Under the pieces are notes generated by a model. That model made no database searches and was not told where the DNA came from. It worked only from the letters and a program-made list of their open reading frames with translations. A DNA stretch of 64,000 bases from Acetobacterium sp965140355 (GTDB taxonomy: Bacteria; Bacillota; Clostridia; Eubacteriales; Eubacteriaceae), in NCBI GenBank assembly GCA_965140355.1, contig OZ223194.1, forward strand, positions 1,774,343 through 1,838,342. The letters are read 5' to 3'. Position numbers and translations under genes: made by a program. Of the stretch, positions 35,433 to 44,672 are shown piece after piece (positions within the stretch are counted from its first letter, which is position 1; each line of letters opens with the position of its first letter).

Positions 35433-38048
35433 TTAGAGAAAAAGATTATTATTTTTGAAATTATAAAATGCAGTGCGATCAAATTTGCCGTTGGGGAAAA
35501 AAGCATCTTCACGTTTGCATAAAAAAAGATCGCCAATCTGACCGTCATTGTCAAAAGAGAAGTGTGGAATTTGATAAATAAAATAGTCCATTTTCTCGCA
35601 AAAGCGAGATAAAAGAACTCGTTTTTTAGCATAATCCAGAGTATTGTCTCGTAATAGGGCAAGGTAATGATTCCAAAGGGCAAGGCTGTCAATAAGTTCA
35701 CCGTCAATATAAAGGGGATCTTCATAGATGAATAAAGATACTTCCTGGCGTCTATCATCAATTAATTTCATGTGATTTTGGAGGGTAAAGTAATCAAGAT
35801 TCCACAAGGTTTCTCGGGCAAACTTTTCGATATTGGCATCATTGCAGGCGTTTTTAGAGTTGTTAATTTCATTTAGAATAATTTTATAAAACGCACCAAA
35901 ATTTTTGTTGGCAAGAAGCGTCTGCATGGCCGGTTCTTTAATGGTGAGGGTGTCCTGTTTTCTGAAATCATTGCGATATAAAATGGCAGCATTATCGTAG
36001 TTGAAAAAGAAAACGGTTGAGCCTTCTTTTTTACAGGAACGATTAATACGGCCAAGAAATTGCTCTTCGGCGTCAAAGAGCGAAATATCTTTAAAGCCGA
36101 TATCCATATCAATATCAACACCTGCTTCAATGACCTGAGTGGCAACAAGAATTAAATTTTTTCCACGCTTAACTTTTTCAATAATTCGTTTTCGCTCGGC
36201 TTTATTATCGTCGCCGGTAATACATAAGACGTCTCGGATTATTTCTTGAGTGCTTAAATAGTCATTTAAGCGGGTGAAGAAATCCAGCGCTGTTGATTTA
36301 TTAATAAATTCAACTAGAATTTTATTTTCAAAGCCAACAAACTTTGGATTGGTAGTGATATCGATGCTTATTTTGGTTATTTTTTCTAACAAGACATCAA
36401 GGATTGTTTCTTTATCATTGGCTAATAACGAAAAATCTAAATCGACACGGTTTTTAAAAAGGGGATGTTGATAATAGCGGTTGGGATCTTTAATAAGCCG
36501 TGGAATCGGAGCGGCATTTTTTAAACTAAGTTGTGCAAGATCGGGTAAAGTGGCCGACATAATGATGACGCGCATATTTAAGAGTTTGGCATATTCTTGG
36601 AGAAATAGAATAATTTCTTTCCAAAGGTGGTTGGGATAACTTTGTATTTCATCAAGAATGATGACGCTATTGGCAAGATGTGCTAATGGAAAAACAGCTT
36701 CCCGATTGGTACCAAATAAAGTAGCGAAAAAATTGACATGGGTGGTTAGAACAATCGGATAATGTAAAAATTGACGGGCAAGAAGGGTATTTTCATAATC
36801 GGTTTGAGCATTAACATTGGTTTCATCCCATTCGCCATCGGTTATATTAGCGGCGGTGTTAAATTCTTTGATGGGCGTAACACTGTTGACAACGGTAATA
36901 TCATCTAGAATCAGCGGATCACCATTAAAGGCGTTAATTAAACTACTTTTTGTCTGTTCTACGAGGGTATTAAAAGGAAAAACATAGGTGATTTTATTAA
37001 GTTTTGGATCTAATTCCAACAGTGTTAGGGCCAGATTGATGGAAGTGTTTGTTTTGCCACTGCCAGTGGGGGCTTCAAAAAAGAAAAGTGAATGATCAGC
37101 GTTTTTTAACAGCGCCTCTTCGGCTTCTAAAAAAAGTTCACTGCGTAAATAATTGATGTCAATTTCGGTAGCAGGTTTTTTAGATGAGTTTTTTTTATTT
37201 AATTGATGATTACGAATACTTTTGACAATTGGCGATTGATTAAAGGCCAGGCGGTATTTATTTACGGCTTTAATCGTGCCAAAATGAGGAATTGGTGCAT
37301 GCATAAAATCCGAGGTTGCATAAAAATCGCCGGAAACTAAGAGGCCAAAGAGGAAACGGCCATAGATGATCCAGGGAATAGATTTCCATAAGGCATTAAT
37401 TTTAAGATCAGCAAGAATTTGATCATGATACCGCTGAAAAATACCTTGCGTTGTTGTGATTTGCCCAAACGATTCACGGTAGAAAATAGCGTCTTCCGGC
37501 TTTTCGGCGATTAAATCATTACAGATTTTTTCTAAAAACGCCTGAAAATCTTTTAGATAACCATGATGTTTGCTAATAATATACGCATTGAAAATAAGGG
37601 TAAAGAACAGGATATCCCGTTCTTTACCGCTGAATTCAAAAACTTTGTTGAGATAGTGATTAGAATAGATTAGTGAGGAAAGATATGAGTGGTTTGAATT
37701 GTTTGTTTGGGTTGGGGTATGAGCACTATTTTTCATCTTTTGATACTGAAAATTTGGGTTGGTTTTACCAACATCATGCATCGATAACGTATTATAGAGA
37801 AGTTCTCGCCATAACAATTTTACTGGAAGTGAATAAGCGCCAACTAACTCGGTTTCGAAATGATCCAAAACTTGATTCAGATTTTTTTCAACACAAAGCT
37901 GAGCGCAATAATCCATCGTAAGATTGATATGGTCTTCGAGCCTTTCATACGCAACTGTTTGATTGATTTCGCGAAGGTGAGCATAAAAGGGAATATCGGT
38001 ATTAAAATGTTCTTTAAAATTAAATTGCGGAGTCTGATTAAAATACAT
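35433..38048 (-). CDS. cas3: CRISPR-associated helicase-nuclease Cas3 (HD domain fused)
   Basis: This 871-residue protein unwinds and degrades target DNA recruited by Cascade. The N-terminal HD nuclease has LSMHDVGKTNPNF (about residue 98) and more histidines (KHHGYL). The SF2 helicase has Walker A EAPTGSGKTNTS (about residue 328), the DExH-type box ILDEIQSY (about 463), MSATLP, and motif VI FLGRINRSCKK. Full length with no frameshift, so interference should be functional. AGGAGCTT precedes the ATG, 9 bp after cas5. Confidence 0.95.
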   Translation of the reverse strand: MYFNQTPQFNFKEHFNTDIPFYAHLREINQTVAYERLEDHINLTMDYCAQLCVEKNLNQVLDHFETELVGAYSLPVKLLWRELLYNTLSMHDVGKTNPNFQYQKMKNSAHTPTQTNNSNHSYLSSLIYSNHYLNKVFEFSGKERDILFFTLIFNAYIISKHHGYLKDFQAFLEKICNDLIAEKPEDAIFYRESFGQITTTQGIFQRYHDQILADLKINALWKSIPWIIYGRFLFGLLVSGDFYATSDFMHAPIPHFGTIKAVNKYRLAFNQSPIVKSIRNHQLNKKNSSKKPATEIDINYLRSELFLEAEEALLKNADHSLFFFEAPTGSGKTNTSINLALTLLELDPKLNKITYVFPFNTLVEQTKSSLINAFNGDPLILDDITVVNSVTPIKEFNTAANITDGEWDETNVNAQTDYENTLLARQFLHYPIVLTTHVNFFATLFGTNREAVFPLAHLANSVIILDEIQSYPNHLWKEIILFLQEYAKLLNMRVIIMSATLPDLAQLSLKNAAPIPRLIKDPNRYYQHPLFKNRVDLDFSLLANDKETILDVLLEKITKISIDITTNPKFVGFENKILVEFINKSTALDFFTRLNDYLSTQEIIRDVLCITGDDNKAERKRIIEKVKRGKNLILVATQVIEAGVDIDMDIGFKDISLFDAEEQFLGRINRSCKKEGSTVFFFNYDNAAILYRNDFRKQDTLTIKEPAMQTLLANKNFGAFYKIILNEINNSKNACNDANIEKFARETLWNLDYFTLQNHMKLIDDRRQEVSLFIYEDPLYIDGELIDSLALWNHYLALLRDNTLDYAKKRVLLSRFCEKMDYFIYQIPHFSFDNDGQIGDLFLCKREDAFFPNGKFDRTAFYNFKNNNLFL

Positions 38049-38057
38049 GGTAAGCTC

Positions 38058-38810
38058 CTAAAAAAAGATCAGATTTGTTTGATTGACACAATAAATCGAT
38101 TCATTATTTAATAAAGTAACAGGAATATTTGTAAAAACGAACGGGACTGTCTGGTATTGGTTGCAATAACCGTCGATGGTTAGCGGGAGAAACTCTTCGT
38201 ATTTATATTCCAGTTCGGTATCGTTAGAAAATAAATCAGTTTTAGGGGTTAATTTTCCAGATGATTTCGGAAAAAGACTATCTAAACGGGTCGGTGCATC
38301 AGGCTTGATTTTTTCAAGGGGATAAACTGAAGCGCCTTCAATATTGGCATAATGATCATTTTTGCCAAGGTAGGGAAGAAAAACAAACCGCTTGTTGAGA
38401 AGGCGCTCGTTTAACTCCTGAAGTAATGGATTTTGACTAAGATTTTCAAGCAGCAAATAGATTTGCCAGGAAGGCTTTTCCAGCCATTGTTCCTTAACAA
38501 TCAGATTGCCGCCAGCTTCCCGGGAGGCGTAACCAACCGAATTATTGAAAGTCTGTATTTTTTTGGCGATATAGCCTTCTTTATTTAAAGGTTGAATAGC
38601 AACTTTTAGATGCTGTAATTGAGAATAAAATTCAGGGTAATGGTCGGATTTGTTTTGCTGGGTATACCCACTTAATCCTAAGATTCCGCCTAAAATCCCT
38701 AATAGGGCAACTTTATGAATATGTCCGTAAGAATAGTACAGATAAGTATTGACGTCCGGTTGTTTAAAAAATCCTGTTTCACCACTGAGTTTGAAAGTGA
38801 GGGTCTCCAT
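38058..38810 (-). CDS. cas5: Cascade subunit Cas5 (type I-B)
   Basis: This 250-residue RAMP protein has a first strand (TLTFKLSGETGFFKQPDVN) and the Gly-rich segment LLGILGGILGLSGYTQQ characteristic of I-B Cas5. It should bind the 5' handle (ATTTAAAC) of the crRNA. It is spaced 2 bp from cas7 and 9 bp from cas3. Confidence 0.9.
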   Translation of the reverse strand: METLTFKLSGETGFFKQPDVNTYLYYSYGHIHKVALLGILGGILGLSGYTQQNKSDHYPEFYSQLQHLKVAIQPLNKEGYIAKKIQTFNNSVGYASREAGGNLIVKEQWLEKPSWQIYLLLENLSQNPLLQELNERLLNKRFVFLPYLGKNDHYANIEGASVYPLEKIKPDAPTRLDSLFPKSSGKLTPKTDLFSNDTELEYKYEEFLPLTIDGYCNQYQTVPFVFTNIPVTLLNNESIYCVNQTNLIFF

Positions 38811-38812
38811 AA

Positions 38813-39760
38813 TTAAACCTCTTCTTTGGTAAAGATATTAAGATATTTGGCTTTATTTAACGCTCCTTCAAGAATTGTTGTATAAGGATTGTAGTGAATC
38901 TCTATCGATTGGATTCGGTTTCCTAAGCTGTTGACCAGATCGCCCATGTCTAAATGAATAACATCTTTATCTTCTGGAATTTTTTCGAAGGTTATGAATT
39001 GAGCAAGATCAGGAAGATAGAGCTCAGGTTCGGTTTCAATAAATAAAGCAAATTCATTTTCACAACCAACTTTAGCGTTGGTATTATAGGCGGTGGCAGC
39101 AAGGGTGGCAGCAGTTTTAAATGTTTCATAATCATTTTGGGTATAGCCATCAGTAACACCCATGGCAATGAAGTTTTTATATACATTTGGATTGATGGCA
39201 AAACCGTAAAAATAATGAGCTTCATTGCTGACAATTTTGGTGCCAAGCGTGGATTGATCAGCCTCTTCTTTAGTGCCATCTCTAAAAGGGGATAAAATTT
39301 GCTGCTCCTCAACATGATGGTCATCATATTTATTAAAACCCTGGGTAATTTGAACAGCTCCCGTGATTGAAAGATTATTGCCGCCTTCAGCAAAGGTTGC
39401 TCCAAAGTTTTTGATATCAATGGTTGTGAATAGATTTTTTAAAACGGCGAGGCTATCATGTTCTTCTTTAAGATCAAAGACATTAAACACCTCTTCATAA
39501 CGTTCTTTTAAAGATTTAGGACGAATTTTAATCGTATCCGGTTCGCCTTTTTTTTTGACGGTCTCGCTTTTAAAGGATTTGATATAAATGACTTTTTCTC
39601 CTTGATCTTCCCACATCCGTTTCATGGGGTATTTAAGCGCTTTATCGCTGCCGAAAACTTCGCCAGTGGAGATTGATTTGGGAAAACCGGTGAAGTCAGC
39701 GTTCCAATTTGACATTACAGATTTAATACCCAGCACACCATAAATTCTTTTATCAAACAT
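38813..39760 (-). CDS. cas7: Cascade backbone subunit Cas7 (Csh2 type)
   Basis: This 315-residue RAMP protein forms the crRNA-covering filament. The N-terminus RIYGVLGIKSVMSNWNADFTG, FGATFAEGGNNLSITGAVQITQG and the C-terminal DMGDLVNSLGNRIQSIEIHYNP are typical of the I-B Csh2 family. AAAGGAGAAAA precedes the ATG, which overlaps the cas8b stop by one base. Confidence 0.93.
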   Translation of the reverse strand: MFDKRIYGVLGIKSVMSNWNADFTGFPKSISTGEVFGSDKALKYPMKRMWEDQGEKVIYIKSFKSETVKKKGEPDTIKIRPKSLKERYEEVFNVFDLKEEHDSLAVLKNLFTTIDIKNFGATFAEGGNNLSITGAVQITQGFNKYDDHHVEEQQILSPFRDGTKEEADQSTLGTKIVSNEAHYFYGFAINPNVYKNFIAMGVTDGYTQNDYETFKTAATLAATAYNTNAKVGCENEFALFIETEPELYLPDLAQFITFEKIPEDKDVIHLDMGDLVNSLGNRIQSIEIHYNPYTTILEGALNKAKYLNIFTKEEV

Positions 39761-41505
39761 TAGTTTTCTCCTTTTTCATTTTCTTTGGTAGACTCGTAGA
39801 GTAGGTTTGGACTCAAATAACCGGCGATTAATGTAGTGGAATCGATTGGACCATCGGGAATATAGGCAAAAATCATACTTTGGAGATTTCCGAATCGACG
39901 GCTTGGTTGAATGGCATAATTGTATTTTAAAAATAGCCGGGTAAGCAAATCTTTTAACTTAACATCGGTTTTACAATTAATAACAGGATTAATGGTTGAA
40001 TATACCGGTTTGTTGGCTTTGCTTTTTGATAAATAGTAATTTGCGATTTGACCAACCGCATAAAAATATTCCAGATCACTTTCGATGAACTGGTCACCAG
40101 GACTTTTTATTTTTTGGCGTAGGGTTGTTCTAATCGAAATCAATTGATCGGCCATGCTTTTTCCTCCTTCAAAATAAGTAATGAATCCGTCACGAACATT
40201 AAATTGTTCGATGGCTTTAATAAAGTAACCGTTACCAATGGAATTTTTAATAATCTCAAGAGAACTTTTGGGGAAAAGAGATTTGATGGTTTGGGCGTTG
40301 CCCTTAAAAAACCAGGTAAAAAAAGCGTTTCGGCATCGTAGCAGTTCTTCTTTGACTCTAAAATCGTTGAGTCGAATATCGCTGGCATCGGTGAAGTAAT
40401 TGGTGACTAGAAATTTCTTAAAAAAAGTGCTGTTAATGATTTGTTGCACATTTTTTAATTCTAAAGCATCGTTATAGCTCAACTCGGTCTTGGCATCTTT
40501 GGGGACGGGAATAACCTGGTGAATCACAAATCGATTGAGATTGGGCGTATAACTGGTGATGTGATCATAATCCCGAATTTCGAGCTCCTTGCCCTTTTGG
40601 ATTCTTAAAAAATATCCGTTGAAGTATTTTGTGTGGGCTTGACTGCTTTCATAGGAATAGATTTGTTCGGGGTCGCCGTTATCGGTACTGAAATAAAGAT
40701 TGGTTTTTCCTTGATTAGCGTAGTTATATAAATAGTCGAAGAATTTTTTTTGAATATAAACATCATCGGTCGAAAGTAAATAGGGCATTTTATTTTTTAT
40801 CCGAGTTTTGTTTTCAAGAAATGGTTTTTTGGCATTCATTCCCATATTGTTGTTGGGAAGTCCGAAGATCTGGTTATCAATCGAAATATTATAATCGGTC
40901 GTATTATAAATATTTGGCAAAAAATAACGCTGACTTTCCTGACGATACAAATTAAGATCTTCCTGGAAGAAAATTTTCAAATAACTTTTATCACTTTTGA
41001 TCGATTGTTTTGCCGTTAACGAAAAGATATTTTCGCTGATCCAGGACTGGCAAAACTTAAGTTTTTTTAAATCAGGAATACCAATTGATAATTCGAGATC
41101 GTTGTAAAGTTCAAGACTTTTTTTGGTGTACTTCAGACGTGGATTTTCCAGAATGTGATAATAATTATTGATAAGATCAGAAGTGAGTTTCGTTTTGCCT
41201 TGATCATTGGGTTGCAGACTATCTTTTTTTATCCAGAAACTTAAATAGTTATTACTATGGATAACTTTTTTACCATCAATCGGTTTATTCATATCCAATA
41301 ATTTTGATAAATAATCTTTTTGGATAAAATTATCAAAGCCAATGGGACTAAAGTTATTTTTAAAAACATCTTTTTGATCAATAATTTGGCCGTCTTTATT
41401 AACAAGAAGATAGGTGCCAGGATCGAGAGTGTAGTTGTCAGTGATAAGCGCATCACCCGTTTGGGCGTATTTATGTTTAAAAATATCGATACAGTCTTTT
41501 AGCAT
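39760..41505 (-). CDS. cas8b: Cascade large subunit Cas8b (Csh1/TM1802 type)
   Basis: This 581-residue protein occupies the large-subunit position and should recognise the PAM and recruit Cas3. Cas8 sequences diverge strongly and I rely mostly on position, size and general similarity to the TM1802/Csh1 group (an aromatic- and Lys-rich protein with no classical catalytic motif). No separate small-subunit gene is present, as in other I-B systems where it comes from internal translation of cas8. AGGAGG precedes the ATG. Confidence 0.85.
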   Translation of the reverse strand: MLKDCIDIFKHKYAQTGDALITDNYTLDPGTYLLVNKDGQIIDQKDVFKNNFSPIGFDNFIQKDYLSKLLDMNKPIDGKKVIHSNNYLSFWIKKDSLQPNDQGKTKLTSDLINNYYHILENPRLKYTKKSLELYNDLELSIGIPDLKKLKFCQSWISENIFSLTAKQSIKSDKSYLKIFFQEDLNLYRQESQRYFLPNIYNTTDYNISIDNQIFGLPNNNMGMNAKKPFLENKTRIKNKMPYLLSTDDVYIQKKFFDYLYNYANQGKTNLYFSTDNGDPEQIYSYESSQAHTKYFNGYFLRIQKGKELEIRDYDHITSYTPNLNRFVIHQVIPVPKDAKTELSYNDALELKNVQQIINSTFFKKFLVTNYFTDASDIRLNDFRVKEELLRCRNAFFTWFFKGNAQTIKSLFPKSSLEIIKNSIGNGYFIKAIEQFNVRDGFITYFEGGKSMADQLISIRTTLRQKIKSPGDQFIESDLEYFYAVGQIANYYLSKSKANKPVYSTINPVINCKTDVKLKDLLTRLFLKYNYAIQPSRRFGNLQSMIFAYIPDGPIDSTTLIAGYLSPNLLYESTKENEKGEN

Positions 41506-41516
41506 ATTTTCACCTC

Positions 41517-42209
41517 CTAGGCGAATTTATAACCACAAAAGCCAAATCCGCGCGATCCCATTTCACCCAGACCAGTCCCCAGAGCGATGGAAGCAAGTTC
41601 TTGGGCGGAAGGATTTGGTGCGAGTATCAGTGTCATTTTATCACCTAAAAGCTTGATTTCTTTATAAGACATGGCGACTGGTTTGAAATTATCAAATTTC
41701 AAATGAGTGAAAAGTTGAAACTCTTCATTCATTTTACGCTTAGTCAAAGCGTTGTATTTTTTGACCAAATTTGTTTTTAAGCGATCTTCAAAATCATCAA
41801 GACTTAAGGATGATCGCCAATAGCCATTTTCAGTTTTGACAATAGCTGGAGTGGTAGTGTAAATTCTTGAGAGTTGAATCGATGGTAATATTTTTGATTC
41901 GATGGTTAAAACTTTTAGAAATGGGGTAAAACAGTCTTTGAGTATATCTTTGAAAAAAGTACCGAGATCAGCGTTAAGCGTACGAAGGGAAAAAGAATAA
42001 ATGTTACCTTCCTTATAAATTTTGTTTGTTTCTAAAGGTTGTAAGCCACCAAACGAATATTTGACAGCTTGGTTTGTTTCATGCCAAATGATCCAATTGG
42101 GATCAGAAATTAGACAGCTATCAATCAATTGGCATTGCTTTTCCATTAACATGGGGTAAGCGATGTCTTTTAACAAGTATACTTTTACCTGATAGGAATA
42201 AACTTTCAT
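41517..42209 (-). CDS. cas6: CRISPR RNA-processing endoribonuclease Cas6
   Basis: This 230-residue double-RAMP nuclease cuts pre-crRNA within repeats. The C-terminal glycine-rich loop GLGEMGSRGFGFCGYKFA is diagnostic. A likely catalytic His is near residue 43 (WHETNQAVKYSFGGL). First gene of the operon, with AAAAAGGAGG before the ATG. It would also process the crRNA-like RNA encoded immediately upstream. Its promoter carries the predicted Cascade target. Confidence 0.92.
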   Translation of the reverse strand: MKVYSYQVKVYLLKDIAYPMLMEKQCQLIDSCLISDPNWIIWHETNQAVKYSFGGLQPLETNKIYKEGNIYSFSLRTLNADLGTFFKDILKDCFTPFLKVLTIESKILPSIQLSRIYTTTPAIVKTENGYWRSSLSLDDFEDRLKTNLVKKYNALTKRKMNEEFQLFTHLKFDNFKPVAMSYKEIKLLGDKMTLILAPNPSAQELASIALGTGLGEMGSRGFGFCGYKFA

Positions 42210-42229
42210 TTTGCGCCTCCTTTTTTAAA

Positions 42230-42258
42230 AGCATATACCTAAACAGTAACGATGTCAA
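42230..42258 (-). promoter_or_regulatory. cas operon promoter
   Basis: Minus strand TTGACA (42258-42253), 17 bp, TATGCT (42235-42230); start near 42223, giving a leader of about 14 nt that is almost entirely the ribosome binding site. TATATG at 15 bp is an alternative -10. No other good pair lies closer to cas6. Confidence 0.65.
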
Positions 42259-42293
42259 CATAAATTTATAACATACTAACAAACAACACATGA
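42258..42293 (-). promoter_or_regulatory. predicted Cascade target site (PAM plus protospacer) at the cas promoter
   Basis: On the minus strand TCA (42293-42291) is followed by a protospacer from 42290 to 42258. It matches the spacer-like segment of the upstream crRNA-like RNA at 14 of the first 17 positions: positions 1-6 are perfect, mismatches fall at 7, 12 and 14. The rest is largely unmatched. Its far end touches the -35 box. Partial seed-only complementarity would allow binding without cleavage. Confidence 0.7.
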
Positions 42294-42321
42294 AAATATA
42301 GCTGCGGAATACAAATTGTAT

Positions 42322-42424
42322 TCTTAAATAAAGGTGACATCGTATGTTACGGTTCGGCAAGTTATCAAACGGAGTACCATCAAATAACACAATTTAAATA
42401 CAGAAATATCTGTTGTGGTTCAGA
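42322..42424 (-). ncRNA. crRNA-like RNA flanked by two decayed repeats (CreR-type candidate)
   Basis: On the minus strand, in order: decayed repeat 1 (42424-42392) keeps GAACCACAACA and the handle TGTATTTAAAT, with 3 extra bases; a 33-nt spacer-like segment (42391-42359); decayed repeat 2 (42358-42322) matches the first 21 repeat positions with 2 changes, then has a 7-nt insertion. A promoter TATACA (42458-42453), 17 bp, TATAAT (42435-42430) puts the start point at the first base of repeat 1. It lies upstream of cas6 in the same direction and codes for no protein. Best explanation: a Cas6-processed guide RNA for cas autorepression. Confidence 0.75.
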
Positions 42425-42516
42425 AAATAATTATACGCGAAGTTTTATTAAATGTATAGATCGATTTGAAAAATAGTTGGGAGAGAATTTGCCAAAAAGA
42501 GCAATCATTAAATAGA

Positions 42517-42556
42517 AAATGCTAATTGAAAGTTTTAATCAATTAGCATTTTTTAT
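42517..42556. terminator. bidirectional terminator between adh and the crRNA-like locus
   Basis: AATGCTAATTGA and TCAATTAGCATT form a perfect stem, with T-run on the plus strand and TTTTCTATTT on the minus strand. It insulates the cas regulatory region from the upstream alcohol dehydrogenase gene. Confidence 0.82.
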
Positions 42557-42591
42557 TGTAGCTTGAAATAAATAGGATAAGTTTCAGGTTA

Positions 42592-43827
42592 TTAATTGTC
42601 GTGGGCGGTTTCCGGACAAAGTTGCAGCAACAGATCGTAACATTCCTGATAATGCATAATTCGTGGAACCGGGTAAGCGGGGTTTGCTTCCTTAAGAATT
42701 CGTTTGGTGAGCTCAGGAATATCGCTGGCTTTAAGGGCATAAATCGTTGTTGGGATGCCCATATTGTTGTTCATTGATTTTATTTTTTCAATAAAAAGCC
42801 GGGAGAGATTTTCATCATCATACATTGCTTCGCCTAAACCGCAATAAAAAGCCATTTCGGCTAATTTTTTTTCGGCCGCTTTCCGGGAAAATTCCAGAAT
42901 TTTGGGAAGGACAATGGCATTTGCCAAACCATGCGGGACACCATAAAAGCCGCCCATGGCATGGGCAATCGCATGGACATTACCAACATAAGCACGGGTA
43001 AAAGCCAGACCGGCATCAAAGGATGCCTGAGCCAATTTTAAGCGCAGCTCAAGATCCTGGCCATTGTGGTAACAGGGTTCAAGCGTACTGATAATAACTT
43101 CTGCCGCATTTAACGCTTTTTCTTTAACGAAGGCCGTATCATAGTTGCCGATATAAGCTTCGATTGCATGGGTCAGTGCATCCATTCCGGTGGTTGCAGT
43201 GAGCGATGGCGGAAGACTGGTCGTAAGCTCAGGGTCCAGAACGATGGACATGGGAACCAGACGCGGATCGTTGATGGAAAATTTTTCATGATTCTTAACA
43301 TCGGTGATGACCGCACAGATAGACGCTTCGGAACCGGTTCCAGAAGTTGTGGGGATGGCAAAAAAAGGCGGAAGTTTATGATTCAGTTTCAACAATCCCC
43401 GCATTTTTTCAATGCTTTTTCGATTAGTAACCTTGGCGGCAATCATTTTAGCGCAATCAATGGGAGAGCCACCACCAAAAGCGACAACGCCATTGCAGTT
43501 GGCACTATAATACATCGTCAGTCCATCTTCGATATTTTCAAAGGTGGGGTTCGGCTGAACTTTATCAAAAATAACCGCGTCGATTCCGTTTGTTTCCAGA
43601 GAACATAAAAAAGAATCCAATAAACCCATGTTATAGATCGGCTTATCGGTAACAACCAGAACTTTGGTCACACCGGAAAGCTTAATAATTTCAGGAAATC
43701 GTCGGACCATTCCCGAACCTTTTAGAACTGGTGGAATGGGGATTTTAAGAACTTGAGCGACTTGTTTCATGACCAGTTGAGAAGTCCGATAAGGAACATT
43801 TTTAATGGTATTAAGGGATTTTTGCAT
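42592..43827 (-). CDS. iron-containing alcohol dehydrogenase
   Basis: This 411-residue group III alcohol dehydrogenase interconverts an alcohol and aldehyde with NAD(P)H. The nucleotide motif is GVVAFGGGSPIDCAK; the metal region has MDALTHAIEAYI and HAIAHAMGGFYGVPHGLANAIVLP with the iron-binding histidines. It has about 25 more N-terminal residues than the minimal family (MQKSLNTIKNVPYRTSQLV). It may act on medium-chain or branched aldehydes; the substrate is not predictable. GGAGG precedes the ATG. It is a single gene, unrelated to the CRISPR locus downstream. Confidence 0.9.
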   Translation of the reverse strand: MQKSLNTIKNVPYRTSQLVMKQVAQVLKIPIPPVLKGSGMVRRFPEIIKLSGVTKVLVVTDKPIYNMGLLDSFLCSLETNGIDAVIFDKVQPNPTFENIEDGLTMYYSANCNGVVAFGGGSPIDCAKMIAAKVTNRKSIEKMRGLLKLNHKLPPFFAIPTTSGTGSEASICAVITDVKNHEKFSINDPRLVPMSIVLDPELTTSLPPSLTATTGMDALTHAIEAYIGNYDTAFVKEKALNAAEVIISTLEPCYHNGQDLELRLKLAQASFDAGLAFTRAYVGNVHAIAHAMGGFYGVPHGLANAIVLPKILEFSRKAAEKKLAEMAFYCGLGEAMYDDENLSRLFIEKIKSMNNNMGIPTTIYALKASDIPELTKRILKEANPAYPVPRIMHYQECYDLLLQLCPETAHDN

Positions 43828-43885
43828 CGTGTAACCTCCATTTTGTTACGATTGACGTGGTTGGTAATATATTAGACCGAAATGA

Positions 43886-44653
43886 TTAGCCGTTATTCAG
43901 GGGATTATGCGTGCCAAGATCAGCATGTTGATAAGGATTGCTCAAAGTTAATTGATGGCGCAGAAGCGCGAGATCTTCATGGACCCGAACCAGCGTAAGG
44001 GCAGCATAGGCATCGCCGTTTTGGGATAGTTGGTAACAACCCCATTCCGCTTTATGAAGCCAGGAAAGCGCTAGCAGTAAATCTTTAGAAACCCCGGTTC
44101 CTAAAAGGAGACAGTGGCCAATGCGATAGGCGATATTGGGGTACTCCGGGCTTTTAACATCAACAGCCTGTTCCGCCTGATTGAACCAAAAAAAAGCAAT
44201 GGCGGCATCTTTAGAAACAAAGTGACCATTGTAGTACATATCGCCAAGTTTATACATGCCATTGTGATGTCCCATTTGGGCGGCTCTGGCAAAATAAGAA
44301 TAAGCCTTTTCGAAATCAACCGGAAGATCGCGACCGTAATAATGACAATAGCCGAGATAATTAATCGCTAAGGCATTATTTTTTTCAGCGGCTTGCTCAA
44401 ACCAGTATTTGGCTTGTTTAAAATCCTGAGGCAGATTAATACCTTCGTAGTAAAGACAACCGAGAATTGCCATAGCGTGATCGTTTCCTTTACTGGCTAA
44501 TTGATAATAGTAGTTTTTAACCATCTGAAAAACTTCAGCGGATAAGTCCTGTTTATTGGTTTTTAGATAATAATAATCAGCGATTTCCAGCATCGCGTCG
44601 TCATTGCCATTTTGAGCAAGAAAAAATAATAAATCAAGTTTATTGACGTTCAT
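43886..44653 (-). CDS. Sel1-repeat (TPR-like) protein
   Basis: This 255-residue soluble protein is made largely of Sel1-like repeats, e.g. AMAILGCLYYEGINLPQDFKQAKYWFEQAAEKN and the next units (YLGYCHYYGRDLPVDFEKAYSYFARAAQMG, KLGDMYYNGHFVSKDAAIAFFWFNQAEQ), about five in all. It has no signal peptide. Such solenoids mediate protein-protein contacts; the partner is unknown. AAAGGTG precedes the ATG. A long nested inverted repeat lies just upstream in the leader. Confidence 0.85.
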   Translation of the reverse strand: MNVNKLDLLFFLAQNGNDDAMLEIADYYYLKTNKQDLSAEVFQMVKNYYYQLASKGNDHAMAILGCLYYEGINLPQDFKQAKYWFEQAAEKNNALAINYLGYCHYYGRDLPVDFEKAYSYFARAAQMGHHNGMYKLGDMYYNGHFVSKDAAIAFFWFNQAEQAVDVKSPEYPNIAYRIGHCLLLGTGVSKDLLLALSWLHKAEWGCYQLSQNGDAYAALTLVRVHEDLALLRHQLTLSNPYQHADLGTHNPLNNG

Positions 44654-44672
44654 AAATCACCTTTTTAGTAAA

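Noticed and set aside
42210..42591. A CRISPR-regulated toxin-antitoxin (CreTA) instead of a cas autoregulator
   Set aside because: No separate small toxin ORF with a ribosome binding site lies in the gap, and the predicted guide target is the cas6 promoter itself.
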